Positions 17,772 through 26,964 of a stretch of DNA of 64,000 nt are shown here, one piece after another. The stretch's first letter is position 1, and each line of letters starts with the position of its first letter. The stretch comes from JAAETI01 sp964195945 (GTDB taxonomy: Bacteria; Actinomycetota; Acidimicrobiia; Spongiisociales; UBA5794). Position numbers and translations under genes: made by a program. The stretch is from the NCBI GenBank assembly GCA_964195945.1, contig CAXMRC010000201.1:40548-104547 (forward strand), written 5' to 3'. Under the pieces are notes generated by a model, which worked only from the letters and a program-made list of their open reading frames with translations, was not told where the DNA came from and ran no database searches.

Positions 17772-18943
17772 GTACATGGGCATCGATCCTTCTGGTTGCA
17801 ACACGAGACTTCAAGGAACGTGCCGCCAGCCGCGCCTTCCAACTCTCAACGGGGATCACTGTGCTGTTCGTTGTCGGCTGGATTCTGGTCCCAACCTTCC
17901 TAGCCAACGACGACTTGAAAGCATGGTCGATAGGTGTTGTTGGAGATCAGCCCACCGGACTGGTTACCGCCGTGGATGCAGCATCCGGTGGCACCGCGCA
18001 ATCAGACACAATCGAATTTGAATCTCGTGCGAGCGCCGAACTTGCCCTGACTTCCGGCGACATCGATATCGCCATCGATACTGAGGGAACGGTTCTCGTT
18101 GACAACGGGACCGATGATCAGCTCACTTCCGCTGTCGTTACTGCCCTGGCCTCCATCGAGATTGCCACCAGAGCTGAGGAGCTCGGTATCGAAGTAACCG
18201 AACTGGCAGATCTATTCACTGGCGGATACAAAGTCGAATCTGTCTCCGTTGCGGACGAATCCGGTGAAGAGGATCGGATTTTCGCATTTTTCGCCACGGT
18301 GGTTCTGTTCATGTCGATCGTGACCTACGGTTCCTGGATTCTTATAGGAGTTATCGAGGAGAAGACCAACCGGGTGGTCGAAGTGGTGCTTGGTACCGTG
18401 CGCTCCCATCAACTTCTGGCAGGGAAAGTGCTCGGTATCGGGGTGCTCGGAATCGCTCAGGTGATTCTGATCGGTGTCGTGGCCATCACAGTCATGTCGG
18501 TGCAGGACGCTTTCGAGATCCCGGCGGCCGCAGGCACAGTGCTTGCCTGGGCCCTTGTGTGGTACATCCTCGGATTCGCCTTCTATGCCGTTGCCTACGC
18601 CGCGGCAGGGTCGCTCGTGTCCCGCCAGGAGGAAGCCCAAAATGCCGCTTTCCCCCTAACAATGATGCTGATGGCCGCTTACTTCATCGCTTCGTTCTCC
18701 ATCGGAGGCGAAAACACGATCCTTCGAGTCTCGTCACTGCTCCCGATGTTTGCCCCCATGACGATGCCCATCCGAATCGCCGGTGGCGACGCCGCGGGCT
18801 GGGAAATCGCGGTCTCGCTTGGGCTCATGGTGATCGCAACATACGGTCTGATCAGATTCGCCGGCCGGGTTTACGCTGGCGGGATTCTTCAGTCTGGTGG
18901 CAGGGTCAAGTGGAGAGAGGCTTTCCGAACTTCTGACGCATAG
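17768..18943 (+). CDS. ABC-2 type transporter permease (NatB-like)
   Basis: 391 residues with a first transmembrane helix near residues 27-48, a ~120-residue extracytoplasmic loop rich in Asp and Ser, and five further helices at the C-terminal half (FAFFATVVLFMSIVTYGSWILIGVIEEKTNRVVEVVLGTVRSHQLLAGKVLG is the conserved ABC-2 permease coupling segment). Partner of the ATPase immediately upstream. This layout is shared with sodium or lipid exporters (NatB, YhaP); the transported compound is not evident. Confidence 0.92.
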   Translation: MSTWASILLVATRDFKERAASRAFQLSTGITVLFVVGWILVPTFLANDDLKAWSIGVVGDQPTGLVTAVDAASGGTAQSDTIEFESRASAELALTSGDIDIAIDTEGTVLVDNGTDDQLTSAVVTALASIEIATRAEELGIEVTELADLFTGGYKVESVSVADESGEEDRIFAFFATVVLFMSIVTYGSWILIGVIEEKTNRVVEVVLGTVRSHQLLAGKVLGIGVLGIAQVILIGVVAITVMSVQDAFEIPAAAGTVLAWALVWYILGFAFYAVAYAAAGSLVSRQEEAQNAAFPLTMMLMAAYFIASFSIGGENTILRVSSLLPMFAPMTMPIRIAGGDAAGWEIAVSLGLMVIATYGLIRFAGRVYAGGILQSGGRVKWREAFRTSDA

Positions 18944-19015
18944 GCTCTGCCAGACACATCCGCCGCTATGACGGCCTCCCTAGAAGTAACATCTGGATGC
19001 AACCACAGAGGATCA

Positions 19016-20167
19016 ATGAAGCTTTCAATAACGAGCCGTGGACCATATGCTCCATCCGTCGAGTTTGTCGAGCGCAAGGGCACCGGTCACCCCGACACTA
19101 TTTGTGACCATCTCGCCGAGGAGCTCGCCAGGGAACTGGCCAGCGAGTACCTCGCGCACACTGGTGCGGTCCAACACTTCAATGTAGACAAAGCCATCCT
19201 CGCGGCAGGCTCCGTCAACGTGGGCTTTGGCGGAGGCGAGCACACGCGACCGAGCCGACTTGTCCTTGTCGGCAAGGCAGACTCGCTACAGGCCTGGCGA
19301 CCAGATCCAGAATCTCTGGCCACCTCGTACAAGAAAAAACTGCTCGACCTTCTGCCTGCAGCAACCCCGGAAGCGTTCACTGTTGAGCTGTGGCTGAATC
19401 AATCGTCTGCCGACCTCGCCTCGGTGGTAACAGCTCGTCAGGATGACATCCCACTTGCCAATGACACGTCGTTCGCTGCGGTCTCGCTACCGCGGTCGCC
19501 CTTAGAGCGCACCGTCTATGACGCAGAGACCTACCTCAATAGTGAGGAATGCCAGGGTCGGCTCCCCATCGGTCGCGACATCAAGATCATGGGAGCCCGA
19601 GTCGATGGTGCCATCCACATCACGGTGGCTTGCCCGGTGCTGGCGGGATCCGTCCACAACCGATCCGAGTACGACGATGTGGTTGCTGAGATCCGATCAA
19701 CCGTCGCCAACATTGCGGAGTCAATACTCGGCGCAGGCGTCGTCGTCAAAGTGAACCAGGCCGACCAAGAAGACAGCCCTTACCTCACTCTGACGGGCAC
19801 CTCCGCCGAAGCGGGTGACGATGGCCAGGTGGGACGGGGCAATCGGTTCGGCGGGTTGATCACACCCTATCGGCCTATGAGCCTCGAGGCTGCTGCCGGC
19901 AAAAACCCGGCTTCCCACGTCGGTAAAACGTATCACGCTGTCGCCGCCGACATTGCGGCCCGGCTCGAAGCCGAAACGGGGATAACCGAATCCACCATCC
20001 GTATGTTGAGTTCAATTGGCAGATCGGTTGCCGACCCGGAAACGGTTCACATCGAGGCCGCTGGCGATGCCAATGAGGCCCAGATCCAGGCCATCGTTGC
20101 AGAATGTCTCGCCGATTGGCGTGGAGTTCGTGATCGCCTCATCGACGGTTTCTACGAGCTCTACTAG
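19016..20167 (+). CDS. Archaeal-type methionine adenosyltransferase (S-adenosylmethionine synthetase)
   Basis: 383 residues matching the archaeal AdoMet synthetase family (PF01941), not the bacterial MetK. VEFVERKGTGHPDTICDHLAEELARELASEY and QHFNVDKAILAAGSVNVGFGGGEH are that family's N-terminal signatures; later GRGNRFGGLITPYRPMSLEAAAGKNP and HVGKTYHAVAADIA complete it. It makes S-adenosylmethionine from Met and ATP. ATG 19016 has an AGAGGA ribosome site; the frame upstream from 18968 is not family-like. Whether the genome also has a bacterial metK cannot be seen here. No SAM riboswitch is visible in the 72-bp gap. Confidence 0.92.
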   Translation: MKLSITSRGPYAPSVEFVERKGTGHPDTICDHLAEELARELASEYLAHTGAVQHFNVDKAILAAGSVNVGFGGGEHTRPSRLVLVGKADSLQAWRPDPESLATSYKKKLLDLLPAATPEAFTVELWLNQSSADLASVVTARQDDIPLANDTSFAAVSLPRSPLERTVYDAETYLNSEECQGRLPIGRDIKIMGARVDGAIHITVACPVLAGSVHNRSEYDDVVAEIRSTVANIAESILGAGVVVKVNQADQEDSPYLTLTGTSAEAGDDGQVGRGNRFGGLITPYRPMSLEAAAGKNPASHVGKTYHAVAADIAARLEAETGITESTIRMLSSIGRSVADPETVHIEAAGDANEAQIQAIVAECLADWRGVRDRLIDGFYELY

Positions 20168-20182
20168 TTCAACGGACCACGG

Positions 20183-21079
20183 CTAGCCCGCTGGTCCTAT
20201 GGCGCTCTTTGGGCTTCGTGGCCCATAGCGAGGAGCGTGGATGCCAGATAGTTTTATCAGGATGAGCGCTCGCCTCCGTAACGGGCGAAACGGCTCCAAC
20301 AGCTCGGTCATGCGCCCATCCGTAGCTCTTGGCACCCCGGCCAGCGCCCAACCCACCGTATTGGGGAGATGGAAATCGCCGATCGGTACTGCATCGCGAT
20401 CGCCCCATGTTGAACCCATGACCTGCGCAGAGGTCCAGGGGCCGATACCGCGCACCGCAGCCAACCGTCGCATTGCATCCTCGCGGTTCATGCCAATTAT
20501 CTGCTCCAGCCGGGCGGCTCTCCTGGCAATTTCGATCACGATCTGAGCGCGACCCCGCTCGATCCCAAAGAGGTGGAGATCGGAATAGGACATGCTCGCC
20601 AGCGTCTCGGGAAGAGGCGGCAGCTGCAGCCCGAGGTCTCCAGGAGCCGGCTCGCCAGTCGCCGCCAGCAAACGTCGATAGCTCTCTTTGGCTTCTTCTG
20701 TGGTCACTCGTTGCCCGATGACGGCAGGCAGCGCTGCGTCAAATACCCGACCGGAGCTGCCGAGCCGCAGACCCAGGTGGCGCAGATGCAGATCCCGAAG
20801 AAAACCGCTGCCTGGCGAGAACTCGTTCGGGTCATCGTTGAGCCCAAGCGTTTGCGGGATACCTTCCATTGCTAGCTCTGCGCCCTGACCAGCAACGGTC
20901 GCCACCACTGATGACCCTTCAACGCGTACGGTCACGACTGCAGGGCCCGCAGTGGTGTGCAGCGCGTAAGAGGACTCGAGCTCACCCAATCGCGACACCC
21001 CTGGCCCTCTCGGAAGAGCAAACCGAAGCGTGCGTCGTAGATCTATCGGTTGCGTCAACCGCCAACTGTTCTCGATCAT
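20183..21079 (-). CDS. DNA-3-methyladenine glycosylase (AlkA-like, HhH-GPD)
   Basis: A 298-residue base-excision repair glycosylase. An N-terminal AlkA_N-like beta domain precedes the HhH-GPD fold with the hairpin LAAVRGIGPWTSAQVMGSTW and catalytic Asp in AVPIGDFHLPNTVGWAL. It would remove alkylated purines. The start MIENSWRLTQPIDLR fits homologues that begin near the WR motif; an upstream ATG at 21181 would add 34 residues and intrude on the divergent promoter. Convergent with the methionine adenosyltransferase gene. Confidence 0.85.
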   Translation of the reverse strand: MIENSWRLTQPIDLRRTLRFALPRGPGVSRLGELESSYALHTTAGPAVVTVRVEGSSVVATVAGQGAELAMEGIPQTLGLNDDPNEFSPGSGFLRDLHLRHLGLRLGSSGRVFDAALPAVIGQRVTTEEAKESYRRLLAATGEPAPGDLGLQLPPLPETLASMSYSDLHLFGIERGRAQIVIEIARRAARLEQIIGMNREDAMRRLAAVRGIGPWTSAQVMGSTWGDRDAVPIGDFHLPNTVGWALAGVPRATDGRMTELLEPFRPLRRRALILIKLSGIHAPRYGPRSPKSAIGPAG

Positions 21080-21224
21080 GACGCACACGGTAGGACCTGG
21101 CTCCACGAATCGGGTGACGGCTGGGTTGCGGGATTCTGGCGGGGGGCTGCTAGTTTCGCTGCAGTCGCCGGGTCGGCGCACCGATATAGCTGCGTTGAGT
21201 GTTTGACAATGAACGGGGTAGACC

Positions 21225-22040
21225 GTGGACGAAAATCAGCAAGACCAGCCTCTTTCTAGCGAAGAGCTGCTACGCAGGGCGCGTGAAGGTCTGGGCGAGG
21301 GCGAGACTGTCCCTGAGCCGCCGGACGACTTCAAAGTCGGGTCATATCCGCCACCTCCACCTGACCCGGAGCCTGAAATACCTTCCGCTATTAGCGAGAC
21401 ACCACCGGTGCCTTCAAACGACCCGCCGGTCATCGAGACCCCGCCAGCCTCCGACCCTTCATCGTGGGCTCCCCCACCTGTTGCAGCCACACCCGACCCC
21501 GTGTGGAGCGCAGGCGCCCCGCCGGCAACGGGCCCGGTCCCGGCACCTGCGAAGAGCGGGGGCGGCTTGAGGAGCAAGCTCTGGATCCTCGTTGTCATTG
21601 CCGTTGCTGGTTTTGCACTGTTCAGCTTCCTTGATACCTCCAAAACTGTCGATGAGATCGCAGTCGGCGATTGTTTCGACCTACCGGAAGAGGATGTCTT
21701 CTTCGAGGTCGATCCGATCGATTGCACTGAGGGCCACGACGTCGAGGTCTTCTCCCTTATCGACCTGAGCCTGATCTCTCCCGAATTCTCTGCGGTCGCT
21801 TCATACCCCGGCGATACCGCCGTATACGATGCTGCTTATCAGGCCTGCTGGGATGAGTTCGAATTCTTTGTCGGCGTGCCCTACGAGGAATCGGTCCTCT
21901 TCATGGATGCGTTCACACCTACCTTTGAAGGATGGGACGAGGTTGGCGACCGTATCGTCAATTGTGTCGTCTTCGAAGTGAACGCCGACGCCTCCGACAT
22001 CATCAAGAGCTCTGCCACTCTCAGAAACGCAGACAGGTAG
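21225..22040 (+). CDS. Septum-formation domain protein, single-pass membrane
   Basis: 271 residues. The first ~110 are Pro/Glu-rich (PPPPPDPEPEIPS, APPPVAATPDP) and cytoplasmic; residues ~117-137 (KLWILVVIAVAGFALFSFL) are a transmembrane helix; the outer domain begins VDEIAVGDCFDLPEED and carries the VGDCF...CTEGHDVEVF...YPGDTAVYDAAYQACWDEFEFFVG...GDRIVNCVVF pattern of the actinobacterial septum-formation domain (PF13845), with paired cysteines. A role in division or envelope is inferred from the family. GTG start, strong terminator 21 bp downstream. Confidence 0.8.
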   Translation: MDENQQDQPLSSEELLRRAREGLGEGETVPEPPDDFKVGSYPPPPPDPEPEIPSAISETPPVPSNDPPVIETPPASDPSSWAPPPVAATPDPVWSAGAPPATGPVPAPAKSGGGLRSKLWILVVIAVAGFALFSFLDTSKTVDEIAVGDCFDLPEEDVFFEVDPIDCTEGHDVEVFSLIDLSLISPEFSAVASYPGDTAVYDAAYQACWDEFEFFVGVPYEESVLFMDAFTPTFEGWDEVGDRIVNCVVFEVNADASDIIKSSATLRNADR

Positions 22041-22061
22041 CCGAAAGCCACCTCGTTCGTT

Positions 22062-22096
22062 CAGAAAGGCCCGCCACATTGGCGGGCCTTTCTGTT
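22062..22096 (+). terminator. Strong intrinsic terminator
   Basis: A perfect 15-bp stem (22062-22076 with 22080-22094) has only the loop CAT. It ends the septum-formation gene; the A/T-rich stem ends make it usable in both directions. Confidence 0.85.
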
Positions 22097-22114
22097 GTTA
22101 GCCTGACTTCCCAC

Positions 22115-23176
22115 ATGCCCGTTCCCGAACCCGATCGCATCACTGCCTGGCTGGTCGACCTGCCCCTGCGGCAGCCGTTTTCCTCGGCGGTCACCCACTT
22201 GAGCAGTCGCCGGCTGATTGTGGTGCGGCTGGATTTGGGTGACGCAGCGGGATGGGGAGAGGCTGCACCCGTCCCCGACCACAGCGGCGATGCCGTCGAA
22301 AGCATGTGGGAGTCGCTGAAGCGTTCCTCGGCTGATTTCGGGCTCCGCTCTCCTGTACGCGGCGATGGGATGATCCGGGCGGCGTTTGCGCAGGCAAGCA
22401 CCGACCTGGCCGCACAAGCAGCGGGCCAACCGTTGTGGCGCTATCTGGGTGGAACCGGGCGGGTATGGGCGAGCGCAGCGATAGGACTCAACACGGATGG
22501 GCAGCCCGACGACGACCAGATCTCCTCAGCGGCCGTTGCTGGATATCGTCATGCGAAGCTGAAGATCAGCGAGCGCACCCGGATCGAAAGCCTGGCGTCG
22601 GTCATCGCCCGTTTTCCAAGCATCACGTTCGGTGTCGACGCCAACGGCTCGATGGACCTCGACGATCAATCAAGACTCGCTCTCCTCGACGACCTGGGAC
22701 TTGCCTATATCGAACAGCCGGGGCCCGCAGATGATCTCACGGGACACCGGACGCTGCGCACCAAACTGGCTACCCCCGTCTCGCTCGACGAGTCCGCCTC
22801 GTCACCAACGGCTATCGACCGAATTGTCGCCAAGGGCGCCGCAGACGTCATCAATCTCAAAGTCGGTCGTTTTGGGACCGCGGAAACGCTTGCGTTGGCC
22901 AAGAAGATCATCGCCGGAGGCTGCAATGTTCGACTGGGTGGGCTTGTTGAAAGTGGCATAGGGCGGGCGCACACCATTGCCCTCGCCACCAACGAAATAT
23001 TTGCGACAGTCGGAGATATCGCAGGTTCCGACAGGTACTTCACCGACGATCTCGTTCGACCACAGTGGCGCGTTGTCGATGGCCAACTCATACCACCCGA
23101 TGCACCGGGACTCGGTGTCGATGTCAATGAGACCGCGGTTTTGCGCTACGCGATCGACTCGCTCACGTCTGGCTAG
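22115..23176 (+). CDS. menC: Enolase-superfamily enzyme, probable o-succinylbenzoate synthase
   Basis: 353 residues of the muconate-lactonising subgroup: YRHAKLKIS holds the KxK catalytic lysines, then three metal-binding acids in FGVDANGSMD, YIEQPGP and VSLDESA, and the second catalytic lysine in INLKVGRFGTAE. N-terminal capping domain residues 1-110 (RQPFSSAVTHLSSRRLIVVRL). MenC in menaquinone synthesis has exactly this set, but dipeptide epimerase or N-succinylamino-acid racemase share it, and no men genes lie nearby. ATG 22115 begins the capping domain; the open frame upstream overlaps the terminator and is not coding. Confidence 0.75.
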   Translation: MPVPEPDRITAWLVDLPLRQPFSSAVTHLSSRRLIVVRLDLGDAAGWGEAAPVPDHSGDAVESMWESLKRSSADFGLRSPVRGDGMIRAAFAQASTDLAAQAAGQPLWRYLGGTGRVWASAAIGLNTDGQPDDDQISSAAVAGYRHAKLKISERTRIESLASVIARFPSITFGVDANGSMDLDDQSRLALLDDLGLAYIEQPGPADDLTGHRTLRTKLATPVSLDESASSPTAIDRIVAKGAADVINLKVGRFGTAETLALAKKIIAGGCNVRLGGLVESGIGRAHTIALATNEIFATVGDIAGSDRYFTDDLVRPQWRVVDGQLIPPDAPGLGVDVNETAVLRYAIDSLTSG

Positions 23177-23212
23177 CGGTATGCGGCCGAGGTTGCGGCT
23201 ACCGTTGTGATT

Positions 23213-25540
23213 ATGACGAAACGTGTGCTCCATCTTGCATTCCTTGCTGTCCTGGCCAGCCTCCTCCTTGTCAATCCGGCAACGGCACAAACCACAGACA
23301 GCGAGCCGAGTAATTGCGGTAGCTACGAGGGAATCGTTTGCTACGGGTGGTTCTCAGACAACGCCAACATCGTCGACGACGATGCCGCAATAGAAGCATC
23401 TATTGCGGCCCTCGTCGAGCGCTACGGCAACCAGATAGCAGTCGTTACCGTTACCGAGAGCCCATACGGCTCACCGCTTGAATTCGCCAATGACCTCGGA
23501 AACGCTTGGGGAGTCGGGGATGCGGAGCGGCAGGATGGCATCGTTGTTCTGATCGACATAGACAACAGACGCACCGAGATGACCGCAGGACCAGGAGTCC
23601 CGCTCCTCGACTACACCCGGGTTACCGGAGCCGGCAACTCTTTCTTTGGGCGTGACGAATTCGACTCGGGCATCATCGCAATAATCGGGAGCCTTGAGCA
23701 AGAGTTGGCCTTCGTTGCCGGAGGTGGCAGCAATGACGGGATCGCGTCATCGAATCCCGACGTCAGCTTGACCCCATCGAGTGACGCCGAACCGTCCTCA
23801 GGGTTAGTAGTCGGAGCACTGGCCGCCGCCGTCTTGGTCGGTGGCGGCGTTGGGCTGGCCGCGGCTCGGCAACGACGGCGCGAGCGAATCGGGAAGGAAA
23901 GATCCGAGCTTGTTGACGGCGACGTGACCGCTCTCGATCCAGCAGGACACGAGCTTCCGCTTCTCGCAGACTATGCGATCCCGTTTCGCGGGACGCCACC
24001 AGAGGTGGACACAAGGTCCGCCCTAGGTGCACTCGAGAGGGTCCATGCGGGCCTCGATCCCCAACACGAGGAAGCTATGGCTGCGCTGTGGTCGAGTGAT
24101 CTGGTCACCGTCATCGACCGTGACCGTCTACTCACTGAAACCGAGGTCCCGTTGGAATTGCGTGTTTCGTCGGAGCAACCGATCTTGGAGGGCGGCCTCC
24201 AGGCGGCAATCCGGGATGCGCTCGAGGTCGATGCAGACAATGACGACGATTTCGCCGTGAAGCGGCATGAGCTACAACGGATCATTGCCAGTCTCCGACC
24301 GCACCGGATCGGAAACACCAGGTTTCGGATGGGACAATCTATCGACGATCGATCGGTGCGCACCGCCATCGGGTTTGCGCTCCTGACCGATGACGGTGAG
24401 CGTCTGCTCGAGGCGGGACCTGTTCTAGACATCAGCGCACCGCTGGATAGCGCCATCGCTGAATTGAATCTTGTCTATGCGACAGCCCAGGACAAAGCCT
24501 CCAAGATGGAGAGCCTCTACAAGCAGCTCCCTTCATCGACCACACGGCCTGCCGTCGCCGCTGCTCTCGCCGACCTGTCCGATGACGTCGACTCGTCGTA
24601 TCGCCGTTACGAGGCGTTGCGACAGACGCTAGAGACACAGGGCTCGATGCTCAGCCGGGACGGGCTCTCAATTCCCGCTATCGCGGCTTTGCTGCTGATG
24701 AACAATGATGACGAGGATGTCGATGACTTCGTCGCGGCGTATGAAGCAAATCGCGGCCGCGGAGTCGACGCAGACACCGCTGTCGAATATGCACTCGCCG
24801 GGCTCACCCACCCTGGTGAGATCGGCCGGGTCCGTACGGAGGCCGACCGACTCGGTCTGCCTGTCTCGCTCACAGCAGCTTTGTTGCGCCGCAGGGACGA
24901 TGGGCCGGAGATTTATCAAGCCCTGGCAGACCAGCTAGCGACCAGTGGAGTCAAAGGCGACGCCCGCCGTACCATCGCCGCGGTCCTGGCAATCTCGCTG
25001 GAGCCGGCGCAAGCAATTCGGCGGTGGTCCGAAGCGCGTCAGGCATTGGCCGCTCTCGGCCTGGCCGGCGCCTATGCCGATGTTGCGGCCGCATTCGGCG
25101 CCTCTGATGCGCGCGGGTCTCGCACGTTTGCACTTGCCTATGCCGCACAGCGACAGGCCCTCAGCAGAAGCACAATCGACGATGCCGACAGGTTTGCACC
25201 GGAGCTCGCCCACGACGGCACAGGACGGCAGACCGATTCGTGGAGCCAGTCGCCGATTCCCCGAGGCCTCGGTAACTTCGACCCCTATACGCTTCTGTTC
25301 TACCACTGGGTTGTCACCAAGGGCAGTCGCGGTTCATACGGCTGGGAGCCCATCTATCGAGACAGCTCGTGGTCAAGTGATTCCAACTCGTGGTGGGGCG
25401 GCGGAGGTGGCTTTGGTGGCGGCGGCTCCTGGGGCGGCGGGTCGTCCTGGGGCGGATCCTGGGGCGGTGGTGGCGGTAGCTTTGGAGGCTTCGGCGGAGG
25501 TGGGGGCTTCTCCGGCGGCGGGGGCGGCAGCGGGTGGTAG
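23213..25540 (+). CDS. TPM-domain membrane protein with Gly/Trp-rich tail
   Basis: 775 residues. A signal peptide (MTKRVLHLAFLAVLASLLLVNPATAQ) leads a TPM domain, residues ~30-165 (VVTVTESPYGSPLEFANDLGNAWGVGDAERQDGIVVLID), then a transmembrane helix (GLVVGALAAAVLVGGGVGLAA) and an RQRRRER stop-transfer. About 480 cytoplasmic helical residues follow with no recognised domain, ending in a ~60-residue tail of GGGG/GGSW repeats, as in YgcG-like proteins. TPM domains have been called phosphatase or photosystem repair factors; the role here is unknown. ATG 23213 is preferred to GTG 23207. It overlaps the next gene. Confidence 0.8.
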   Translation: MTKRVLHLAFLAVLASLLLVNPATAQTTDSEPSNCGSYEGIVCYGWFSDNANIVDDDAAIEASIAALVERYGNQIAVVTVTESPYGSPLEFANDLGNAWGVGDAERQDGIVVLIDIDNRRTEMTAGPGVPLLDYTRVTGAGNSFFGRDEFDSGIIAIIGSLEQELAFVAGGGSNDGIASSNPDVSLTPSSDAEPSSGLVVGALAAAVLVGGGVGLAAARQRRRERIGKERSELVDGDVTALDPAGHELPLLADYAIPFRGTPPEVDTRSALGALERVHAGLDPQHEEAMAALWSSDLVTVIDRDRLLTETEVPLELRVSSEQPILEGGLQAAIRDALEVDADNDDDFAVKRHELQRIIASLRPHRIGNTRFRMGQSIDDRSVRTAIGFALLTDDGERLLEAGPVLDISAPLDSAIAELNLVYATAQDKASKMESLYKQLPSSTTRPAVAAALADLSDDVDSSYRRYEALRQTLETQGSMLSRDGLSIPAIAALLLMNNDDEDVDDFVAAYEANRGRGVDADTAVEYALAGLTHPGEIGRVRTEADRLGLPVSLTAALLRRRDDGPEIYQALADQLATSGVKGDARRTIAAVLAISLEPAQAIRRWSEARQALAALGLAGAYADVAAAFGASDARGSRTFALAYAAQRQALSRSTIDDADRFAPELAHDGTGRQTDSWSQSPIPRGLGNFDPYTLLFYHWVVTKGSRGSYGWEPIYRDSSWSSDSNSWWGGGGGFGGGGSWGGGSSWGGSWGGGGGSFGGFGGGGGFSGGGGGSGW

Positions 25541-26316
25541 CTGAACGCATAACCTCGACGGCCAATCCCCGGATCAAGGCATTCGCCAAGCTGAAGACGG
25601 CTCGGGATCGAAGGACCACCGGCCTGTTTCTCATCGAGGGACGACGCGAGGTCGCCCGTGCCATTGCGGCTCACGTTGACATCGAGACCCTCTTGTTGTG
25701 TCCCGAACTTCTCAACGGGCCGCTGCTGGTTCCACCCGACATCGAGACCGTCGAGCTGGCGCCTGATCCGATGGCCAGGGTGGCAATGCGCGAGAATCCG
25801 CCGGGGAGCATCGCCGTAGCCCGGCAATTCGACACAAGCCTCGACCAGCTCGCTCTCGGTTCTGATCCATTGCTTCTCATTGCGGAACGGATCGAGAAAC
25901 CTGGCAACCTTGGAGCGATGATGCGCACCGCCGATGCCGTCGGCGTGGACGCGATCGTTGTTGCAGACGCGATAACGGACATCTTCAACCCCAACGTTGT
26001 CAGGGCATCGCAAGGTGCGTTGTTCTCTGTACCTATCGCCGTCGCGTCCAGCGGCGCCGCCATTGCTTGGGCTGCGGCCAATTCGATCAGCATCGTCGGC
26101 GGCTACCCCTCCGCCAACACCGAGCTGTGGGCGGTGAACATGACAGGACCTACGGCGCTGCTGATCGGGGCCGAGGACGTGGGCATCTCCTCGGTATGGA
26201 GCAACGTTGCGATGCCGGTGCGCATCCCGATGGCAGGAGCTGCCGACAGCCTGAACGCTTCAGTCTCCGCGGCCGTTTTGCTATTCGAGGCCGTGCGCCA
26301 GCGCCGTGCCGGTTGA
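25534..26316 (+). CDS. TrmH/SpoU-family RNA 2'-O-methyltransferase
   Basis: 260 residues. An N-terminal substrate-binding domain (NPRIKAFAKLKTARDRRTTGLFLIEGRREV) is followed by the knotted SPOUT domain with motif 1 EKPGNLGAMMRTADAVGVDAIVVAD, motif 2 LLIGAEDVGIS and motif 3 RIPMAGAADSLNASVSAAVLLFEAVR. It methylates ribose in rRNA or tRNA with SAM; the target is not identifiable. The GTG start overlaps the end of the TPM gene, indicating coupled expression. Confidence 0.92.
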   Translation: MVAERITSTANPRIKAFAKLKTARDRRTTGLFLIEGRREVARAIAAHVDIETLLLCPELLNGPLLVPPDIETVELAPDPMARVAMRENPPGSIAVARQFDTSLDQLALGSDPLLLIAERIEKPGNLGAMMRTADAVGVDAIVVADAITDIFNPNVVRASQGALFSVPIAVASSGAAIAWAAANSISIVGGYPSANTELWAVNMTGPTALLIGAEDVGISSVWSNVAMPVRIPMAGAADSLNASVSAAVLLFEAVRQRRAG

Positions 26317-26338
26317 ACCTCGAAGACGCCACCTCGGT

Positions 26339-26890
26339 TTACGGCTTCGATAAGGTCCAGATACCGTCATCGTCGAGCATGCGGTTGATCAGCTCGAGAC
26401 GGCGGACCGCGCTCCCGTAATTGGCGGCGCTCGTCGTCTTGATATAAACCGGCGGACCCTGCCGAATCATGGTTGGAACGTTGGTGACTCCCAGTACACG
26501 GGCCTGGGCGCTGGCTTCGCGGAGAAGGTCGAAGCCGGGATCGATCGCCCTGCTGATGACTTCGTCCGCAGGGATACCGGCGACATGGGCGGCCACCGCA
26601 AGCGTGGTGTCCGTGCCAGGGTCATCCTTCTCGTGGTAGCCAAGCGTCATCAGTGCAAGCACAAAGCGTTGGTGTTGGTCGGCGTGTGATTCACGAACTG
26701 CGGCGCATGCCGCCAGCGCTCTCGCCTTGCTGGGAATCCTGCCATCGGTGTCAACCTCGTCGACAAGGAACTCTTGCCAATCCACATGGATGTTGACGCC
26801 TTTGGTCTGGGAGGCCTTGAGCATTGTCGAGTAGATGCGCCATACGTCGTACGTCTCGAAGCTGTAGAAGATCTGTCCGGTGAAATCCAT
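26339..26890 (-). CDS. DsbA-like thioredoxin-fold protein lacking CxxC
   Basis: 183 residues with the DSBA-like arrangement: an N-terminal beta strand (GQIFYSFETYDVWR) where an active-site motif would follow, a helical insertion (CAAVRESHADQHQRFVLALMTLGYHEKDDPGT), and the C-terminal ARVLGVTNVPTMI cis-proline loop. The redox CxxC is absent, the motif position reading YDVW, as in the FrnE or 2-hydroxychromene-2-carboxylate isomerase-like members, which may use other chemistry. Function unknown. Divergent from the SOS-controlled nuclease gene. Confidence 0.7.
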   Translation of the reverse strand: MDFTGQIFYSFETYDVWRIYSTMLKASQTKGVNIHVDWQEFLVDEVDTDGRIPSKARALAACAAVRESHADQHQRFVLALMTLGYHEKDDPGTDTTLAVAAHVAGIPADEVISRAIDPGFDLLREASAQARVLGVTNVPTMIRQGPPVYIKTTSAANYGSAVRRLELINRMLDDDGIWTLSKP

Positions 26891-26925
26891 GAGACCAGGC
26901 TACCGCGCCTGCCAGGCGTTGATTC

Positions 26926-26953
26926 TTGACATCGAACATATGTTCGCCTTATC
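26926..26953 (+). promoter_or_regulatory. Promoter with embedded SOS (LexA) box
   Basis: TTGACA (26926-26931) and CTTATC (26948-26953) form a promoter with a 16-bp spacer. The spacer contains the perfect palindrome CGAACATATGTTCG (26933-26946), which matches the actinobacterial LexA consensus CGAAC-N4-GTTCG. Transcription would begin near 26960, four or five bases before the ATG at 26965, so the transcript may be leaderless. Confidence 0.75.
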
Positions 26954-26964
26954 GTGCGACACCA

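Noticed and set aside
25354..26013. A 219-codon frame opposite the Gly-rich tail and trmH
   Set aside because: Its Pro-rich part is the reverse of the GGGG-coding repeat; not a protein.
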